A DNA stretch of 64,000 nt from Utricularia gibba (Eukaryota; Streptophyta; Magnoliopsida; Lamiales; Lentibulariaceae). Position numbers and translations under genes: made by a program. The stretch covers positions 1,922,001 to 1,986,000 of the forward strand of contig NEEC01000017.1 in assembly GCA_002189035.1 (NCBI GenBank), read 5' to 3'. Under the pieces are notes generated by a model, which was not told the DNA's origin, searched no databases, and worked only from the letters and a program-made list of their open reading frames with translations. Below are positions 1-10,853 of this stretch, one piece after another. The number at the start of each line of letters is the position of its first letter. Position 1 is the first letter of the stretch.

Positions 1-285
1 GTTGACATCCGCTCGGTACTCCAAAAGACACTTGGCGACGTCGACCAAGCCGTGAATAGCCGCCACGTGAAGTGGAGTCCGCTGATCATAATCTCTGGCG
101 TGAACAAGCGACGAATCCTCCTCGAGTAGCTTCCTCACCGCCGCGATATTGTTCTGGTGAGCGTACCATAGAATCTGCGACGTCCGGCTCACGCGCGCCT
201 TCTCCTTCTTCTTATCCGTCGGCGAAGTCGTAGACGCTGCCTCTCCGCCAAACGAGCTCCCGGAGCCGCCCTCACTTCCGCTCAT
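1..285 (-). CDS. VIK: VIK-like ankyrin-repeat protein kinase (ILK family), N-terminal part, cut by window edge
   Basis: The reverse strand opens with ATG at 285-283 and stays open for 95 codons to the window edge. After a Gly/Ser/Thr-rich start comes a KKKEKARVSRTSQILW-type motif, then two ankyrin units (AHQNNIAAVRKLLEED; DQRTPLHVAAIHGLVDVAKCLLEY). This order closely resembles Arabidopsis VIK (VH1-interacting kinase), an integrin-linked-kinase-type Raf-like MAP3K linked to vascular signalling and vacuolar sugar transport. The kinase domain would lie beyond base 1, so it cannot be checked. The gene is divergent from PRIN2, with 491 bp between start codons. The family assignment is firm; the exact orthologue is inferred. 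Confidence 0.85.
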   Translation of the reverse strand, partial: MSGSEGGSGSSFGGEAASTTSPTDKKKEKARVSRTSQILWYAHQNNIAAVRKLLEEDSSLVHARDYDQRTPLHVAAIHGLVDVAKCLLEYRADVN

Positions 286-776
286 TGCAAATCGGAATTG
301 GAATTAGAATCAGAATCGGTATCTTAGCTTCTACCCTTTGTGCGCTCCCCCCTTACAGAAACTTCTCATTTCTCGGCAGTTGAAACTTCAAGGAAAATGC
401 TGAGTCACATCTCCGCGCGTGGACCCACACTCGAAATAAAAACAAAAGGCAAAATTGGCCGATTTGAGTACCAAAATAATTTTTCCAAAAATCCACAATT
501 TTAAATTGTTATATATTTTTTGGTCAATTAATGGGCTTGTTACGGGTTCATATTCGAGGCCCAATTATTGGACCTGGCCCGTTATTCGTGGTTGAATATC
601 GGCCCACTAACTAAAGCCCTTCCCGTTTCAGCGCTTTCGTGTATCGTTCATAGCTCGCTCCTTCCAGTTCCACTGGAAAGACCATTTTTTGTTCAGTGGG
701 TGTTTTGAAAATCTTTCTGGAGATTGAATTTTGGGTATTAGGTTATTGGTGTAGTGTAGATTGGTTGATTTTGAGT
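286..776. promoter_or_regulatory. Shared intergenic promoter region between VIK-like and PRIN2
   Basis: This 491-bp gap separates two divergent start codons and must hold both 5' UTRs and both promoters. Several site II-type elements (GGCCCA/TGGGCC variants) lie within about 530-620: TGGGCT, GGCCCA, GGCCCG and another GGCCCA. Site II elements are TCP-bound motifs common in plant genes for organelle and housekeeping functions, which fits PRIN2. Bidirectional function is inferred from layout only. Confidence 0.5.
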
Positions 777-1565
777 ATGGCTTCAGTGTGGGCTTTCTCT
801 TCTGCGCCCTGTTTCTTCTCTTCTTGCTGTTCTACAAAGCCCTCGTCGCGGATTATCACCTCCGCTCTTGATATCCGCATCAAAAATGGCGTATACCGTA
901 GCTGCTCTTCCTGGGTGTTCAAGAAAAGTCGATGGGACCTGAGATGTCGAGCTGAAAAGGAGTACAAGTTCCCTGACCCAATCCCTGAGTTCGCCGAAGC
1001 CGTAAGTAGCATAGTTTTAACCATTTGTTTCGTTATATGAGTTGGCGAAATGCTGTCTTTGATTTTGGATTCACTTCACAGGAGACTAAGAAGTTCAGAA
1101 CACATTTAACAGAGAAGCTTCTGAAGAAAGAGGACATATTTGGTGACTCGGTGGATGAAGTGGTGGAGATTTGTACCAAGGTTGGTTCTTTCTTCATTAT
1201 TTCAGCTGGGTTCTTTTTCTTTTTCTTCGTTCAGGGATGAAAATACACCACAGTATCGACATTATTGGAGGATTAGTAGTATTGATTGGTGCAGCAGACA
1301 CCACTAGAAGGTCTTTTTTAATTCTGGTGTTGAAGAAGATTGAGGGTGTTCGTCTTCTAAGGTATTGTGGGTTGTGCAGATTCTGAATGAGTTTCTGCAT
1401 TCGGAGTACGGAGGCCCGGGGACGTTGCTGGTGATGCCGTTCATAGACATGGCTGATGCATTGAACGAGAAAGGTTTGCCTGGAGGGCCACAGGCGGCTC
1501 GGGCTGCTGTCAAATGGGCTCAAAAGCATGTTGATAATGATTGGAAACGATGGACTGCTACTTAA
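777..1565 (+). CDS. PRIN2: PLASTID REDOX INSENSITIVE 2 (PRIN2), chloroplast nucleoid protein
   Basis: Three exons (777-1001, 1082-1180, 1380-1565) join in phase to a 169-residue protein. Residues 1 to about 58 are Ser/Cys/Arg-rich and look like a plastid transit peptide. The mature part begins near EYKFPDPIPEF and carries the family block EYGGPGTLLV-PFIDMAD-LNE-LPGGPQAARAA, very close to Arabidopsis PRIN2. PRIN2 is a small plastid nucleoid protein needed for full activity of the plastid-encoded RNA polymerase and for redox retrograde signalling; its dimerisation is redox-sensitive. Cysteines are seen at residue 57 and at 106 (VEICTK). The length matches the family. ATG 777 is chosen because it gives a complete transit peptide; the frame is open further upstream without another conserved start. 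Confidence 0.93.
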
Positions 1566-1729
1566 ACCTTAAAAAGAGGGATGTAATTCTTTCTTACAAG
1601 AACTCAAATTCCAGAGAAACATGGCGCCAGATATTCCCTTGAAGGGAGAATATCTTCACACTTGATCACGCCTCATTCTCCATTCTTGAGCAGTAACCCT
1701 CAAGCGATCATCTTCAGGGACTGAAGGGA

Positions 1730-2160
1730 GAATGGCAGATCTCCAAAGCAATTTGGGGTCTCAAATCGTTTATCCACGCAGCTGAGCTTCCACTCTCGAT
1801 CTTTTCGTCTGCATCATGCACTCTGAAGTGCAGGAAGAAGGGATTTCATAAGGGTAGTCCAAAAGCATCTTGCTTGCAAATTGGAGCCCTCTATAGAACA
1901 TGTTTTCCGTGCGAGAGTGCCATAAGGGGCATTGCTTTTCTTCAGTCTAATGCTGATCCTTCTCTATTAGGTTGCCAGAGGGGATAAAGAGGCTATCCTC
2001 ATCCTTCTATGTGCTGATGATACTGTAATGATATGGAGGTCCGACGGCCTTATTCAGAGTAGTAAAGATGTTCTTCATGCTGCTTCCCGAATGACAGATT
2101 TGGGTCATGCTGGATACTTACCCGGCATCGAAGACGTGATCGCGAGTATGGACTGGATCT
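1730..2160 (+). mobile_element. Degenerate Ty1/copia reverse-transcriptase-like fragment
   Basis: One forward frame near 1735-1800 reads WQISKAIWGLKSFIHA, which resembles the copia RT motif L-K-A-L-Y-G-L-K-Q. About 250 bp downstream, near 2005-2035, a frame reads LILLCADDTVMI, resembling the catalytic Y-V-D-D block. The frames are not continuously open, no LTRs or primer-binding site were seen, and the GLK-to-DD spacing is longer than usual. It is read as an old, decayed remnant; chance resemblance cannot be ruled out by eye. Confidence 0.3.
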
Positions 2161-2233
2161 TCTGAAGAAACCTCTGTTCGGCCGCGCTGGTGAAACACAG
2201 GTAGGAACATCCACTCGAGAAAAGGGCTGAAAC

Positions 2234-2480
2234 GGCTCCGATGGAGGTCCCTACCGCAGGCCTCGGTGCAATTTCCGTAGATCCGGCGGATAAGTCGAGG
2301 CGACATGTTTCCGCCAGGGAAAGTAGAGAACGCACTATTTCGAAGAAATTGGCATTATACATGACCGCAGCGCTGCCGCCGGCATTTGAAGCATTGACCT
2401 TGGGTGTGCGGGGAAGAGGCACGCTGCTATAACCGGGCAACGGTGGCTCCGATGGAGGTGCTGCCGCAGGCCTCGGCGAC
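2234..2480. repeat. Pair of ~30-bp imperfect direct repeats 211 bp apart
   Basis: The string GGCTCCGATGGAGGT, followed within a few bases by CCGCAGGCCTCGG, occurs at 2234 and again at 2445. The sequence between the copies and after them is unrelated, so this is a spaced duplication and not a tandem array. The origin is unknown. It lies just downstream of the copia-like fragment. Confidence 0.6.
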
Positions 2481-2639
2481 GTCGCAATAGTAAATGTAAA
2501 TCACCAAAATTACTTTATATAAAAATACAAAAAGTGTTGATTAAAATGTTAATATAATTAATTCAAGAAGAAACTTTGGGCTTGTGCCCTAAAGATACTG
2601 GACTTGGGCCTGAATGTGTTGCAGAAGTGACCTAATTTG

Positions 2640-3960
2640 ATGCTCATTTTCTCTGTAGCCGCATCCATCACTGCCGCCGATGAGCCAATTGCTGCGTTTT
2701 GCCGTCAGCCGACCTTCTTCGTTAGGTTTACTTGAAGTTTCGAGGAATTTTCTCCGACGGCTGGGTGACCGTTCTTATCGTCTTTATTTGATGTTGCTCA
2801 TTTAATTGGGTTTTTTTTTGTTGTTCATCAATCTCCTAAATCTAATCCCTGTGAAGAACTACGTTGAATTAAAAGTAGTGGCCTGATTCATACTGATGAA
2901 TTTATGAATTCTGAGGGATCACATTGCTTGATTTTCAAGTTTATTTTAGGTTATGGAAATACTCATATTTCGTTGCTTCAGTCATCATCTTTTTCATTTT
3001 AAAGCTTTGGCTCCCGTTTTTATCATATTTTGAATGTCATTCTAATTTCTATTAACCTAAAAGAATGGCATTGTTTTCATTTATTGGTGCACTAGTTGTA
3101 TTTTACACCAATGGCCTTGTGGTTCTGTCAATACTGTTTTTTGGATTGAATCCCTTGAAGATCTCACTGTTTCATGAAGGAGATCATGGATCCAATGGAG
3201 AAATATTAATCAAAAGCCTTCACATTCTCCCACTTGAACATTTGTTGTTGGAGTTCGATTCTGGGTTGCATATGCTGATCCTTCTTTCATAAAGTCTTGA
3301 TTTTTTTCCCAGCTATGCATTTTTATGCTCTAGTTCCATGTAGCAATCATCTATTCCTTGAAGTGTTTTTGTTTCCGAGTCATGATCTTAGCGTAGTTTA
3401 CCCTTTCTAACTATGTGGATTCTGTGCCAAAAACTCCCCTCATCTTATGAAAGCACACCGCAAATGGATGTGAGTGAGGCCATGACCTCAAACCTGCGTT
3501 GTGATTATATCAGCTTACATCGCAACGGTTAGTTTGGTCGAACCCAACTATCCATTCTTTGTCTGCACCGGTCCCAATGTAGAATGTCAATCTGTTCCTT
3601 TGGCCTCTCATTGCCGTTCTCTTGGTTGTTCCCGAATCCCTCAAAAAGAAGGGAGGTTACTTCAAAGGCTCTGCAACCAATCCAACAACTCTTGAGGTAC
3701 GTATTCATTTCCCAATGAGGTCTGGTTTAGTTACCTGTGATTGCGGACAAAGCCTTCAAGAAGCATGTCCGGTTGTTGAACTTCAACTGCTGTACTTCCC
3801 TTGCAGGTAATGAATTCAGCTGTCAAGTCACCAACTGCCAGAGCATTTTATACTTCATTTCTAATCTTCAAATGCAAAATACAACTGAAAAATTGCATAT
3901 TCTGCTGGTACATTGGAAGCTTAATACTGCCTTGATATCTATAATCAGATAGGAACTCAT
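2640..3960 (+). other. Unassigned stretch with small hydrophobic open frames
   Basis: A 75-codon open frame at 3065-3292 encodes a hydrophobic N-terminus (MALFSFIGALVVFYTNGLVV). Around 3595-3700 another frame reads FLWPLIAVLLVVPESLKKK, with a possible donor after 3697 (GAG followed by gtacgt). No domain was recognised and no complete spliced protein could be assembled. It could be a non-coding transcript, a lineage-specific gene or a decayed membrane-protein gene. The strand is a guess from these fragments. Confidence 0.2.
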
Positions 3961-5141
3961 TAATCTTCAAGCCACACACAATATTAGTTTTTTTTACATG
4001 TCACATAGATGAAAAAACGACGAGTGGCTACAGGAAGCAAGTACGATGAGGCGTTATTACTTACAAAGTGATTTTTTATGAATTGTACTTTTAGTTTACA
4101 TGTATAAGATATTTCATTTTGTCCAAAAGAACCTGTTTTTTTGGTAGTATTTAATGTTGTTGTCCAGGTGCGGTAACGGGTAACCATAACAATCTGGATC
4201 ATGACAGCCCAAAAAGCCACTGGTGGTGATGGGCACAAAAGAAGAGGATCCCCCATGTAAGAATTTATGAACAAGTGTCCGAAGGCAATTAAATGAGATT
4301 CCAAACCAAATTATCTCTTTCATTAAACTTCCTAAATAACCAAAGTTTTCTTAATAAATCTGGAAAATACCCAAAAAAAAAAGAAGAAAAGAGGTTAAAA
4401 AATAGAAGACAAAAGTTGGTTTTCTTGTTGGAATTATTTATTCATGGAAAGATTGGTTCTTGGATGAATTTGGGGGAGGAGGAAGGTGACACTGAACTCT
4501 GAAGGGCGTGGGGCTAAGGAAGAAGGTGACCGTACAGACATTTTTAATGTGATACAGCTGAGATGGGAGGTGTTAGTTCCTGATCCACACGTGCCAAAAG
4601 TCCCAGTCCCCCACGACCCGCTTCCATTCCATTCCATGGTTGGCCCCCAAACCCAACCACCGGAACGCCACCCTTTCGACTTTTCGCCTTCAATTCGGAA
4701 TTCCCACGTTCAATTGCCATTCCTTAACGCCACCTGGGGGAGCCTCCCCAAATTTCACCCTCCCCTTTGACTTTTACGATCCATTTTTCTTCATCGGTGG
4801 AGCTCCGCATTGATTCCACGCGTTTGATGGGCGCAGGAGATGAGTGGGGGTGGATTAGGAATAGGGGTGTAGAGGTTTCATTTATGTCATGGGGTGAAGC
4901 TTTTCTTCTCTCTTTTAATGATATTTTGAGGGTAGTGTAGACTTGCATTGTGGTTCATACTTTGCGACGCTTCAGGTTCAGATTGATTACGCGATTCCCA
5001 TTTACAACTTCCTCTTAAAATAGGCCTTCTTTTACCTCTTCCTGATAGTGAAAGTACAGTTCCATTTTTGTCGGATTCTTCCCCCCTCCCCTGTTCTTCT
5101 ATTCCCTTGAAGGAAGGCGAGAGACTTCAGGTGAACAGGGG

Positions 5142-7523
5142 ATGGGGGCGTGCGTTTCCCGCCATGATAATTGTGTGGGAGGTAAACTTGGGGGTTCTAA
5201 GAGGAAAAAGATTAAGAGTAGGAGGAGAAGGAAGACTTTGAGGAAGAGGACTCTGTCTACTTTGTCTGATCGATCATCTGACAGAGTTGAAAAGCTTCCT
5301 TCTTTGCCTGAAGATCGTTTAGTCTGCGACACCGCTTTTCATGGTTCACTTTCTTTGCCCTTGTTTTGATTCTGTTTCAATTTTATGGGTAAAGTGTGTT
5401 TATTTTGGCTGAGCCCATTTGTAATGGAATGTTGGAATCTATAACAAAATCAAAACCCTCTGATCTGCCTGGATTTCTAGAATTAAGGAACAAATGGTCT
5501 AATTTAGTTGATCTGGTTGCAGTGGCAGGTTGTGCAGATGAAGCATGGTTTGATTCTTCTGCTGCTCTTGAATCTGATTGGAGTGATGAAGATTTCCAGA
5601 GCATTCCAGATGGTATGCTTGAATCATGTTCACTTGTACTCAATTGGTGAAGGAAAATTTTCTCTGAATGAATGTATTTTCTTTCCCAGAGTTGCACTCA
5701 CAAGCTAGCTTTGATGGAGCTAAAAGCCCTCCTGCCCAACTGAATGATCTCGAATCAAAACCCAAATTTAACGAGTTGCACAGTGGTCAAAGTCGGGTTT
5801 CTCATGATGAGATATCAGAGACTCATGTTGATGATGAAACTTTGTTGAACAACTGTGGTATTATTCCAAGCAACTGTCTTCCCTGTTTGCCCTCTGCTGT
5901 TACCTCTGATGAAAAACGCAGATCACTAAGCTCTAGTCCTTCCATGAAAAGAACTTCACTTAAACTTCCATTCAAGTGGAAGGAAGGTCACTCAGCATCT
6001 ACATTATGTGAGTTCTCAATTTTTTTTTCGCACATTCGGAGTAAAAAGTGTGATATATTTCAGCTTGATCTACATCAGATGCATAAAATCGTGAATCTTA
6101 TTGTTATTTTATGGTGTGAACTCTTGTAAACTTCTCATTTTGAGGATACAAGATCTAATCTTTGTGTATGTCTGCAGTTTCTTCTAAAGTATTTCTTCAA
6201 AGGCCGGTCGCCGGTACTCAGGTGCCGTTCTGTCCTTCGTCTAAAGGAATTCCAGATACCTGGTCGGTAGTGGAGCCTGGGACTTTCAGGGTCCGGGGAG
6301 TGAATTACTTAAGGTGAACCAGCTACAGTGATTGATTCATATGGTTCTTCCTGTTTGCCTATCAGTTTGTGATCAGTTTGCAAATCCTTATAGGGACAAG
6401 AAGAAGGAGTTTGCCCCCAATTGTGCTGCTTATTATCCTTTTGGAGTTGATGTCTTCTTGTCCCAAAAAAAAATTAACCACATCGCCAGATTTGTTGAAC
6501 TTCCTCCTGCTAACTCCTCAGGGAAACTCCCATCTCTTCTTGTTGTAAATGTTCAGGTACTCCTTCCTGTTTATGAACTATGCATGAATTTGTTTCCAAC
6601 TGGGAAAATCTAACACTGTGAATCTCAGTAAGTCGAAATCGAGACGATTGGATTGCTCATTACACACTACATTTTCCTTGGTAGTTTCTTCATCTTTGAA
6701 TGAATCATGTTCCTGCAGATTCCAATATATCCGGCAGCATTTTTCCAGGGCGAGACGGATGGAGAAGGGATCAGTTTCGTTTTGTACTTCAAACTCTCTG
6801 AAAGCTACACCAAGGATATGCACCCCCATTTCCAAGAGAAACTACGGGTGATTGAATCTACTGAAAGCTGCTTACTTTACATTGCATATAACCATCCTGA
6901 CCATCTTCTTCCCCCGTAGAAACTAATAGACGATGAAGTCGAAAAGGTTCGAGGCTTTCGCTCCGAGACCGCCGTCCCCTTCCGGGAAAGGCTGAAGATC
7001 TTAGGCCGTGTAGTGAACGGAGATGATCTCCCCATGAGCGCTGCTGAAAGGAAGCTGATGCACGCATACAATGAAAAACCAGTGCTTTCTCGGCCACAGC
7101 ATGAGTTCTACTCGGTCAGCTGATACATATTTACATCCTTGCAATGCTTTTCATCTTCGTCTCAATCAAACTCAGCATCCTTCCGGCATTCGCAGGGCGA
7201 AAGCTACTTCGAAATCGATATCGATATGCATAGATTCAGCTACATCTCAAGAAAGGGGTTCGAGACGTTCATGGACCGGCTGAAACTATGCATTCTCGAC
7301 GTCGGGTTAACGATACAGGTGACTACAACTATGACACTTCATTCTGCAAGTGTACAGAAAACGGAACGTTGCGAAAGTTCGATCTTTCTCACGGTGATTG
7401 TGCTTCTTCCGGCAGGGTAACAAGGCGGAGGAGCTGCCTGAGCAAGTTCTCTGCTGCATACGTCTCAACGAGATCGACTTCTTTAACTACAATCAACTTG
7501 GATGCTCTGAAGAAAACACTTAG
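5142..7523 (+). CDS. DUF1336 / EDR2 C-terminal-domain protein (CW14-like)
   Basis: Nine exons (5142-5343, 5529-5612, 5690-6007, 6178-6313, 6394-6556, 6719-6847, 6920-7114, 7196-7318, 7416-7523) close perfectly to 485 residues. The N-terminus MGACVS is a classic myristoylation/palmitoylation signal, followed by a basic Lys/Arg stretch. Residues about 60-200 are acidic and Ser-rich with the conserved [12 protein letters not shown] and KRRSLSSSP blocks. From about 205 the DUF1336 domain runs to the end ([58 protein letters not shown]). It matches Arabidopsis CW14 along its whole length. EDR2-type C-terminal domains are linked to lipid binding and negative regulation of defence, but the biochemical role of CW14-type proteins is unknown. 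The second-exon boundary was chosen by alignment to the family; two nearby AGs are alternatives. Confidence 0.93.
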
Positions 7524-9251
7524 AACAGCGATGCAGCTTAGCAGCTCCTGCTTTTGTGATGATATCTGAGAAGTGAACCCCCTCCTGATATTTCTTGTTC
7601 CAATAATTAATTTTTTTAAAATATTATACAATATAATTCATTTTCTTTTTCTTTTTTAAAAATATTGAATAATAATGATGTCATTCTTATTTCAAATGAC
7701 ATAGGTAGAAGATTAATAAGACGTAATAAAACACGTATTTATTTATAATGAGATATATTACAATTATTTAGATTTATAAAAAAATATATGTTTGACATAA
7801 TTATATATAAATTAAATATATGAATAAATAATTATGTAATGATTTTATGTGAATCTAAAAAATATCTAGACATAGTTTTTATGTAAATTTTTAAATAATA
7901 TGTATATTTAGGAAAACCTTAAATTTCAATAGAAATTATTTTGTTTGGGATAAATTGAAATTTAGATGAAATTTAAAATCTTGTATTGGGAGTTATAATA
8001 CATGGATTTGTATTAGAGCACCAAAGAGGAACACTTCCTTCTAAAAAGGGAGATTTTGCATAGGTTGGTGACAAGTCAAATTTTGTTTCCTTGGGGAATA
8101 ATTATATTCCTCAATAGAAAATCAATATTCTTTATATTTGAAAGGACAATATAATAATGGAATATATGCCTAGGCCTCAAACTTAACAATTCCATTCCTG
8201 CCCTTTGGTCACATTTTTACAATAGTAACCTTTTTCTTTGACATGATCATTAGGTATGGATAAAGGGTCTATACATTTCAACATAAAAATCGTATCTTTA
8301 CGTTGAAAATAACCATAATTCGATGATTGTTTGGGATCAGAATCCAAATCGAATTAGTAGCATAATGTTCATTTGATGTGATCATTAGGCATGGATTAAG
8401 GGCCTAAATCTTTGGACATAAAAATCACATCTTTATGTCAAAAATAATTACAATTAGACGATCGATCAAATTTGGGTTAATAGCATAATGTTAATTTGAT
8501 GTGGTCATTAGACATGGATTAAGGGCCTAAATCTTTGGACATAAAAATCACATCTTTATGTCAAAAATAATTACAATTAGACGATCGATCAAATTTGGGT
8601 TAATAGCATAATGTTAATTTGATGTGGTCATTAGACATGGATTAAGGGCCTAAATCTTTGGACATAAAAATCACATCTTTATGTCAAAAATAATTACAAT
8701 TAGACGATCGATCAAATTTGGGTTAATAGCATAATGTTAATTTGATGTGGTCATTAGACATGGATTAAGGGCCTAAATCTTTGGACATAAAAATCACATC
8801 TTTATGTCGAAAATAACCTTGATTCGATGATTGATCTGAGTTGGGTTAATAGCATGATGTTAATTTGATATGGTCATTAGGCGTGGATTAAGGGCCTAAA
8901 TATTTTGATATAAAAATCAAATCTTTATATCGAAAATAACCTTGATTCGATGATCGATTGGAACCGGAATCCGAATCGGGTTAATAGCATAATGTAAATT
9001 CACTAATGGGGTAAACTTGGGTTATAAAAAATAAAGCTATGAGCGTGACATGTACTTTTAATTAAGAAAAGTGGGTTCATGATTATACTTTTAATGCCAT
9101 GTATCTCTCTGTAATCTACGCCTAAAATCACAAATGGCGGAGGGCTACTCGATAGTCTTTCTCCTTGGAGATCTCCGGCGATCTTAAATAACCAAGAGGG
9201 AACGCGGTGTGCTTCTTTTCTCCGGGTTCTGATCGATTTCGGTGCTCGGGC
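7524..9251. other. AT-rich intergenic spacer carrying a tandem array
   Basis: The 3' flank of the DUF1336 gene is followed by strongly AT-rich DNA (about 7600-8230), then the ~123-bp tandem array (about 8240-9000), then the promoter and 5' UTR of the first DUF569 gene. No open frame with coding character was found on either strand outside the DUF569 start. Confidence 0.7.
8240..9000. repeat. Tandem array of ~123-bp units (about six copies)
   Basis: A landmark string (atgttaattt or close variant) recurs at 8365, 8488, 8611, 8734, 8857 and 8992: four intervals of exactly 123 bp, then one of 135 bp. The middle copies (about 8381-8750) look identical or nearly so; the outer copies diverge. The first and last units carry extra text around GGAATCCGAATCGGG / CAGAATCCAAATCGAA. 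Each unit contains GGATTAAGGGCCTAAAT and an ATCACATCTTTATGTC stretch. Central identity with edge divergence fits expansion by unequal crossover. Confidence 0.93.
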
Positions 9252-9932
9252 ATGGAGTTCTTCAAGGAGAAGAAAATAGTTAGACTGATAAGCCACTTGG
9301 GGAAGTACCTGATCGCCGACGATGATCGGATCGCGGTGCGACAGAGTAGCTCTGCCGCCGCGAGAAACTCCCGGTGGAGGGTGGAGTTCGTGGGTAGTAA
9401 CCCGGCTGCCATCCGTCTGAAAAGCTGCCACGATCGGTATTTGACGGCCTCCGGCGAGGCTTTCCTTCTTGGGATGACGGGCAACAAGGTGATACAATCA
9501 GTATCGGGAAATTCTCAGGCGGAGACCATATGGGAGCCTGTGAGGGATGGGTTTCAGGTGACTTTTGTAGAATCAATTTTATTTAAGAATAAAAAAGGAA
9601 TGCTCTGTATCGTATTCATCTGGCAGGTGAAATTGAAATCACACATCGGAACTTATTTGAGTGGCAACGGCGGAACGCCGCCTTGGCGGGGGTGCGTGAC
9701 CCACGATCGACCCTTTGTATCCGGTACCCTCGACTGGGTTATCTGGGATGTGGAGGGGGTCGACTTGCCCGACGACGAGGCGACAGCAGAGTACTGGTCC
9801 ATGGTTTCAACTCTATCCTCCGTTTCCGACGAGATCTCCAGAGTCGATCTAGGGTTCCCGTCAGCGTTACTCACCGGCGCCGGATTCTTCGGCGGAGCCT
9901 CGCCGTCGCCTAGGTGGCTGACTATGAAAAAG
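9252..9932 (+). CDS. DUF569 (actin cross-linking/fascin-like fold) protein, lacking the C-terminal exon
   Basis: Two exons are clear: 9252-9557 and 9627-9932, 102 codons each, joined in phase. The first encodes MEFFKEKKIVRLISHLGKYL and the RLKSCHDRYLTASGEAFLLG block typical of DUF569. The second encodes LKSHIGTYLSGNGGTPPWR and WVIWDVEGVDL. In the neighbouring paralogue a third exon follows encoding a second domain (DGRLIYFSV..., [12 protein letters not shown]). No counterpart was found here before the next gene. Reading past 9932 into AT-rich DNA gives 30 unrelated residues to a stop at 10022, unless a distant exon was missed. It is probably a truncated tandem duplicate. Biochemical function of the family is unknown; the fold suggests actin or ligand binding. 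Confidence 0.75.
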
Positions 9933-10853
9933 GTACGTGTTTTACTTTTCAAAGCGCAGAATCCCCTCTTCCATAATCCTCCCCTCATTACCCCTACCCT
10001 AATCACAAATTATTTTAATTAACTTCTTAATTATCATATAAACATTAGTAAATTACGCAATTAGTGTTTTAAAACCATGTAGTGGGCCCCATGGGCTCTA
10101 AGAAAATCCACAATATGTTAAAAAACTATTACTTAATTATGAAGTCTGACTTTTCTAATAAAAAAATTAATAAATTTTAGAAATAAGAAGGTTTTTGTGG
10201 ATGGTACAATAAACCGTATGAGAAGATAATGAAACCAATTTAAAAATCGATTCTTATTTTAGTTTTTTTTAATTAGTGATTAATGAAGTCAGGGTGACGT
10301 AATTATTCAAATAATGGATTTTTTTAAAGAATTTAGATTTTGCATTAATTGTGGGGCGGTCGTAATAATGAAACCGGGCGGTCTAATAGTGGTGACCCGG
10401 TTTGTCTATGTTTGAGTGCATTATTTGGTCAACTTTGGGAGTGCATGTAGACAGATAACGTATGCGTCGTGACAACGTGACCCATGGCACATGAATTATT
10501 AAGTCGTGGTCCAATTTGCTTCATTGCTATTTAACGAAGTTGGAGTTTAATTTGTTAGGGTTATAGTACTATTAATTTAATGTCCTTTCGTTTGTCGACC
10601 CGGATCCGACCCGGGAGTGGGCCCGGGCGAGGAAGGGCAAAACGGGAAGACTACCTGCGTACTGGTCTCGTCGGCTTCACGCGGTTGCCCCATTTCGCCA
10701 GAAACTTCCTTTTCCCTGGGCCAGGGGGAGGAGAAGGCGCCTTATGTAAAGTGCGTCTCTTCTTGGAACTTCTTCGTGTTTGATTGAGTCTTCTTTTTTT
10801 CTTGTGGTTGAACTCGGCAGAGCGATTTGAGGACTTTGGCGAGAGTTGCGGGT
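9933..10853. other. Spacer between the two DUF569 genes
   Basis: About 900 bp, mostly AT-rich, becoming GC-richer after 10580. It contains no sequence resembling the missing third DUF569 exon. The last 100-250 bp should contain the promoter and 5' UTR of the second DUF569 gene. Confidence 0.6.

Larger units (their letters stand above)
1566..5141. other. 3.6-kb region without a recognisable intact gene
   Basis: It holds the PRIN2 3' flank, a degenerate copia-like segment (about 1730-2160), a spaced direct repeat (2234 and 2445), AT-rich sequence around 2490-2560, an unassigned stretch (about 2640-3960), an A-rich run near 4373-4390, and the promoter and 5' UTR of the DUF1336 gene (about 4500-5141). 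Short open frames occur on both strands. None has recognisable domains, and those inspected around 3060-3800 do not join into a convincing spliced model. Confidence 0.6.

Noticed and set aside
9003-9497. Reverse-strand frame of 164 codons across the first DUF569 exon
   Set aside because: It is antisense to a clear DUF569 coding exon and has no recognisable features.
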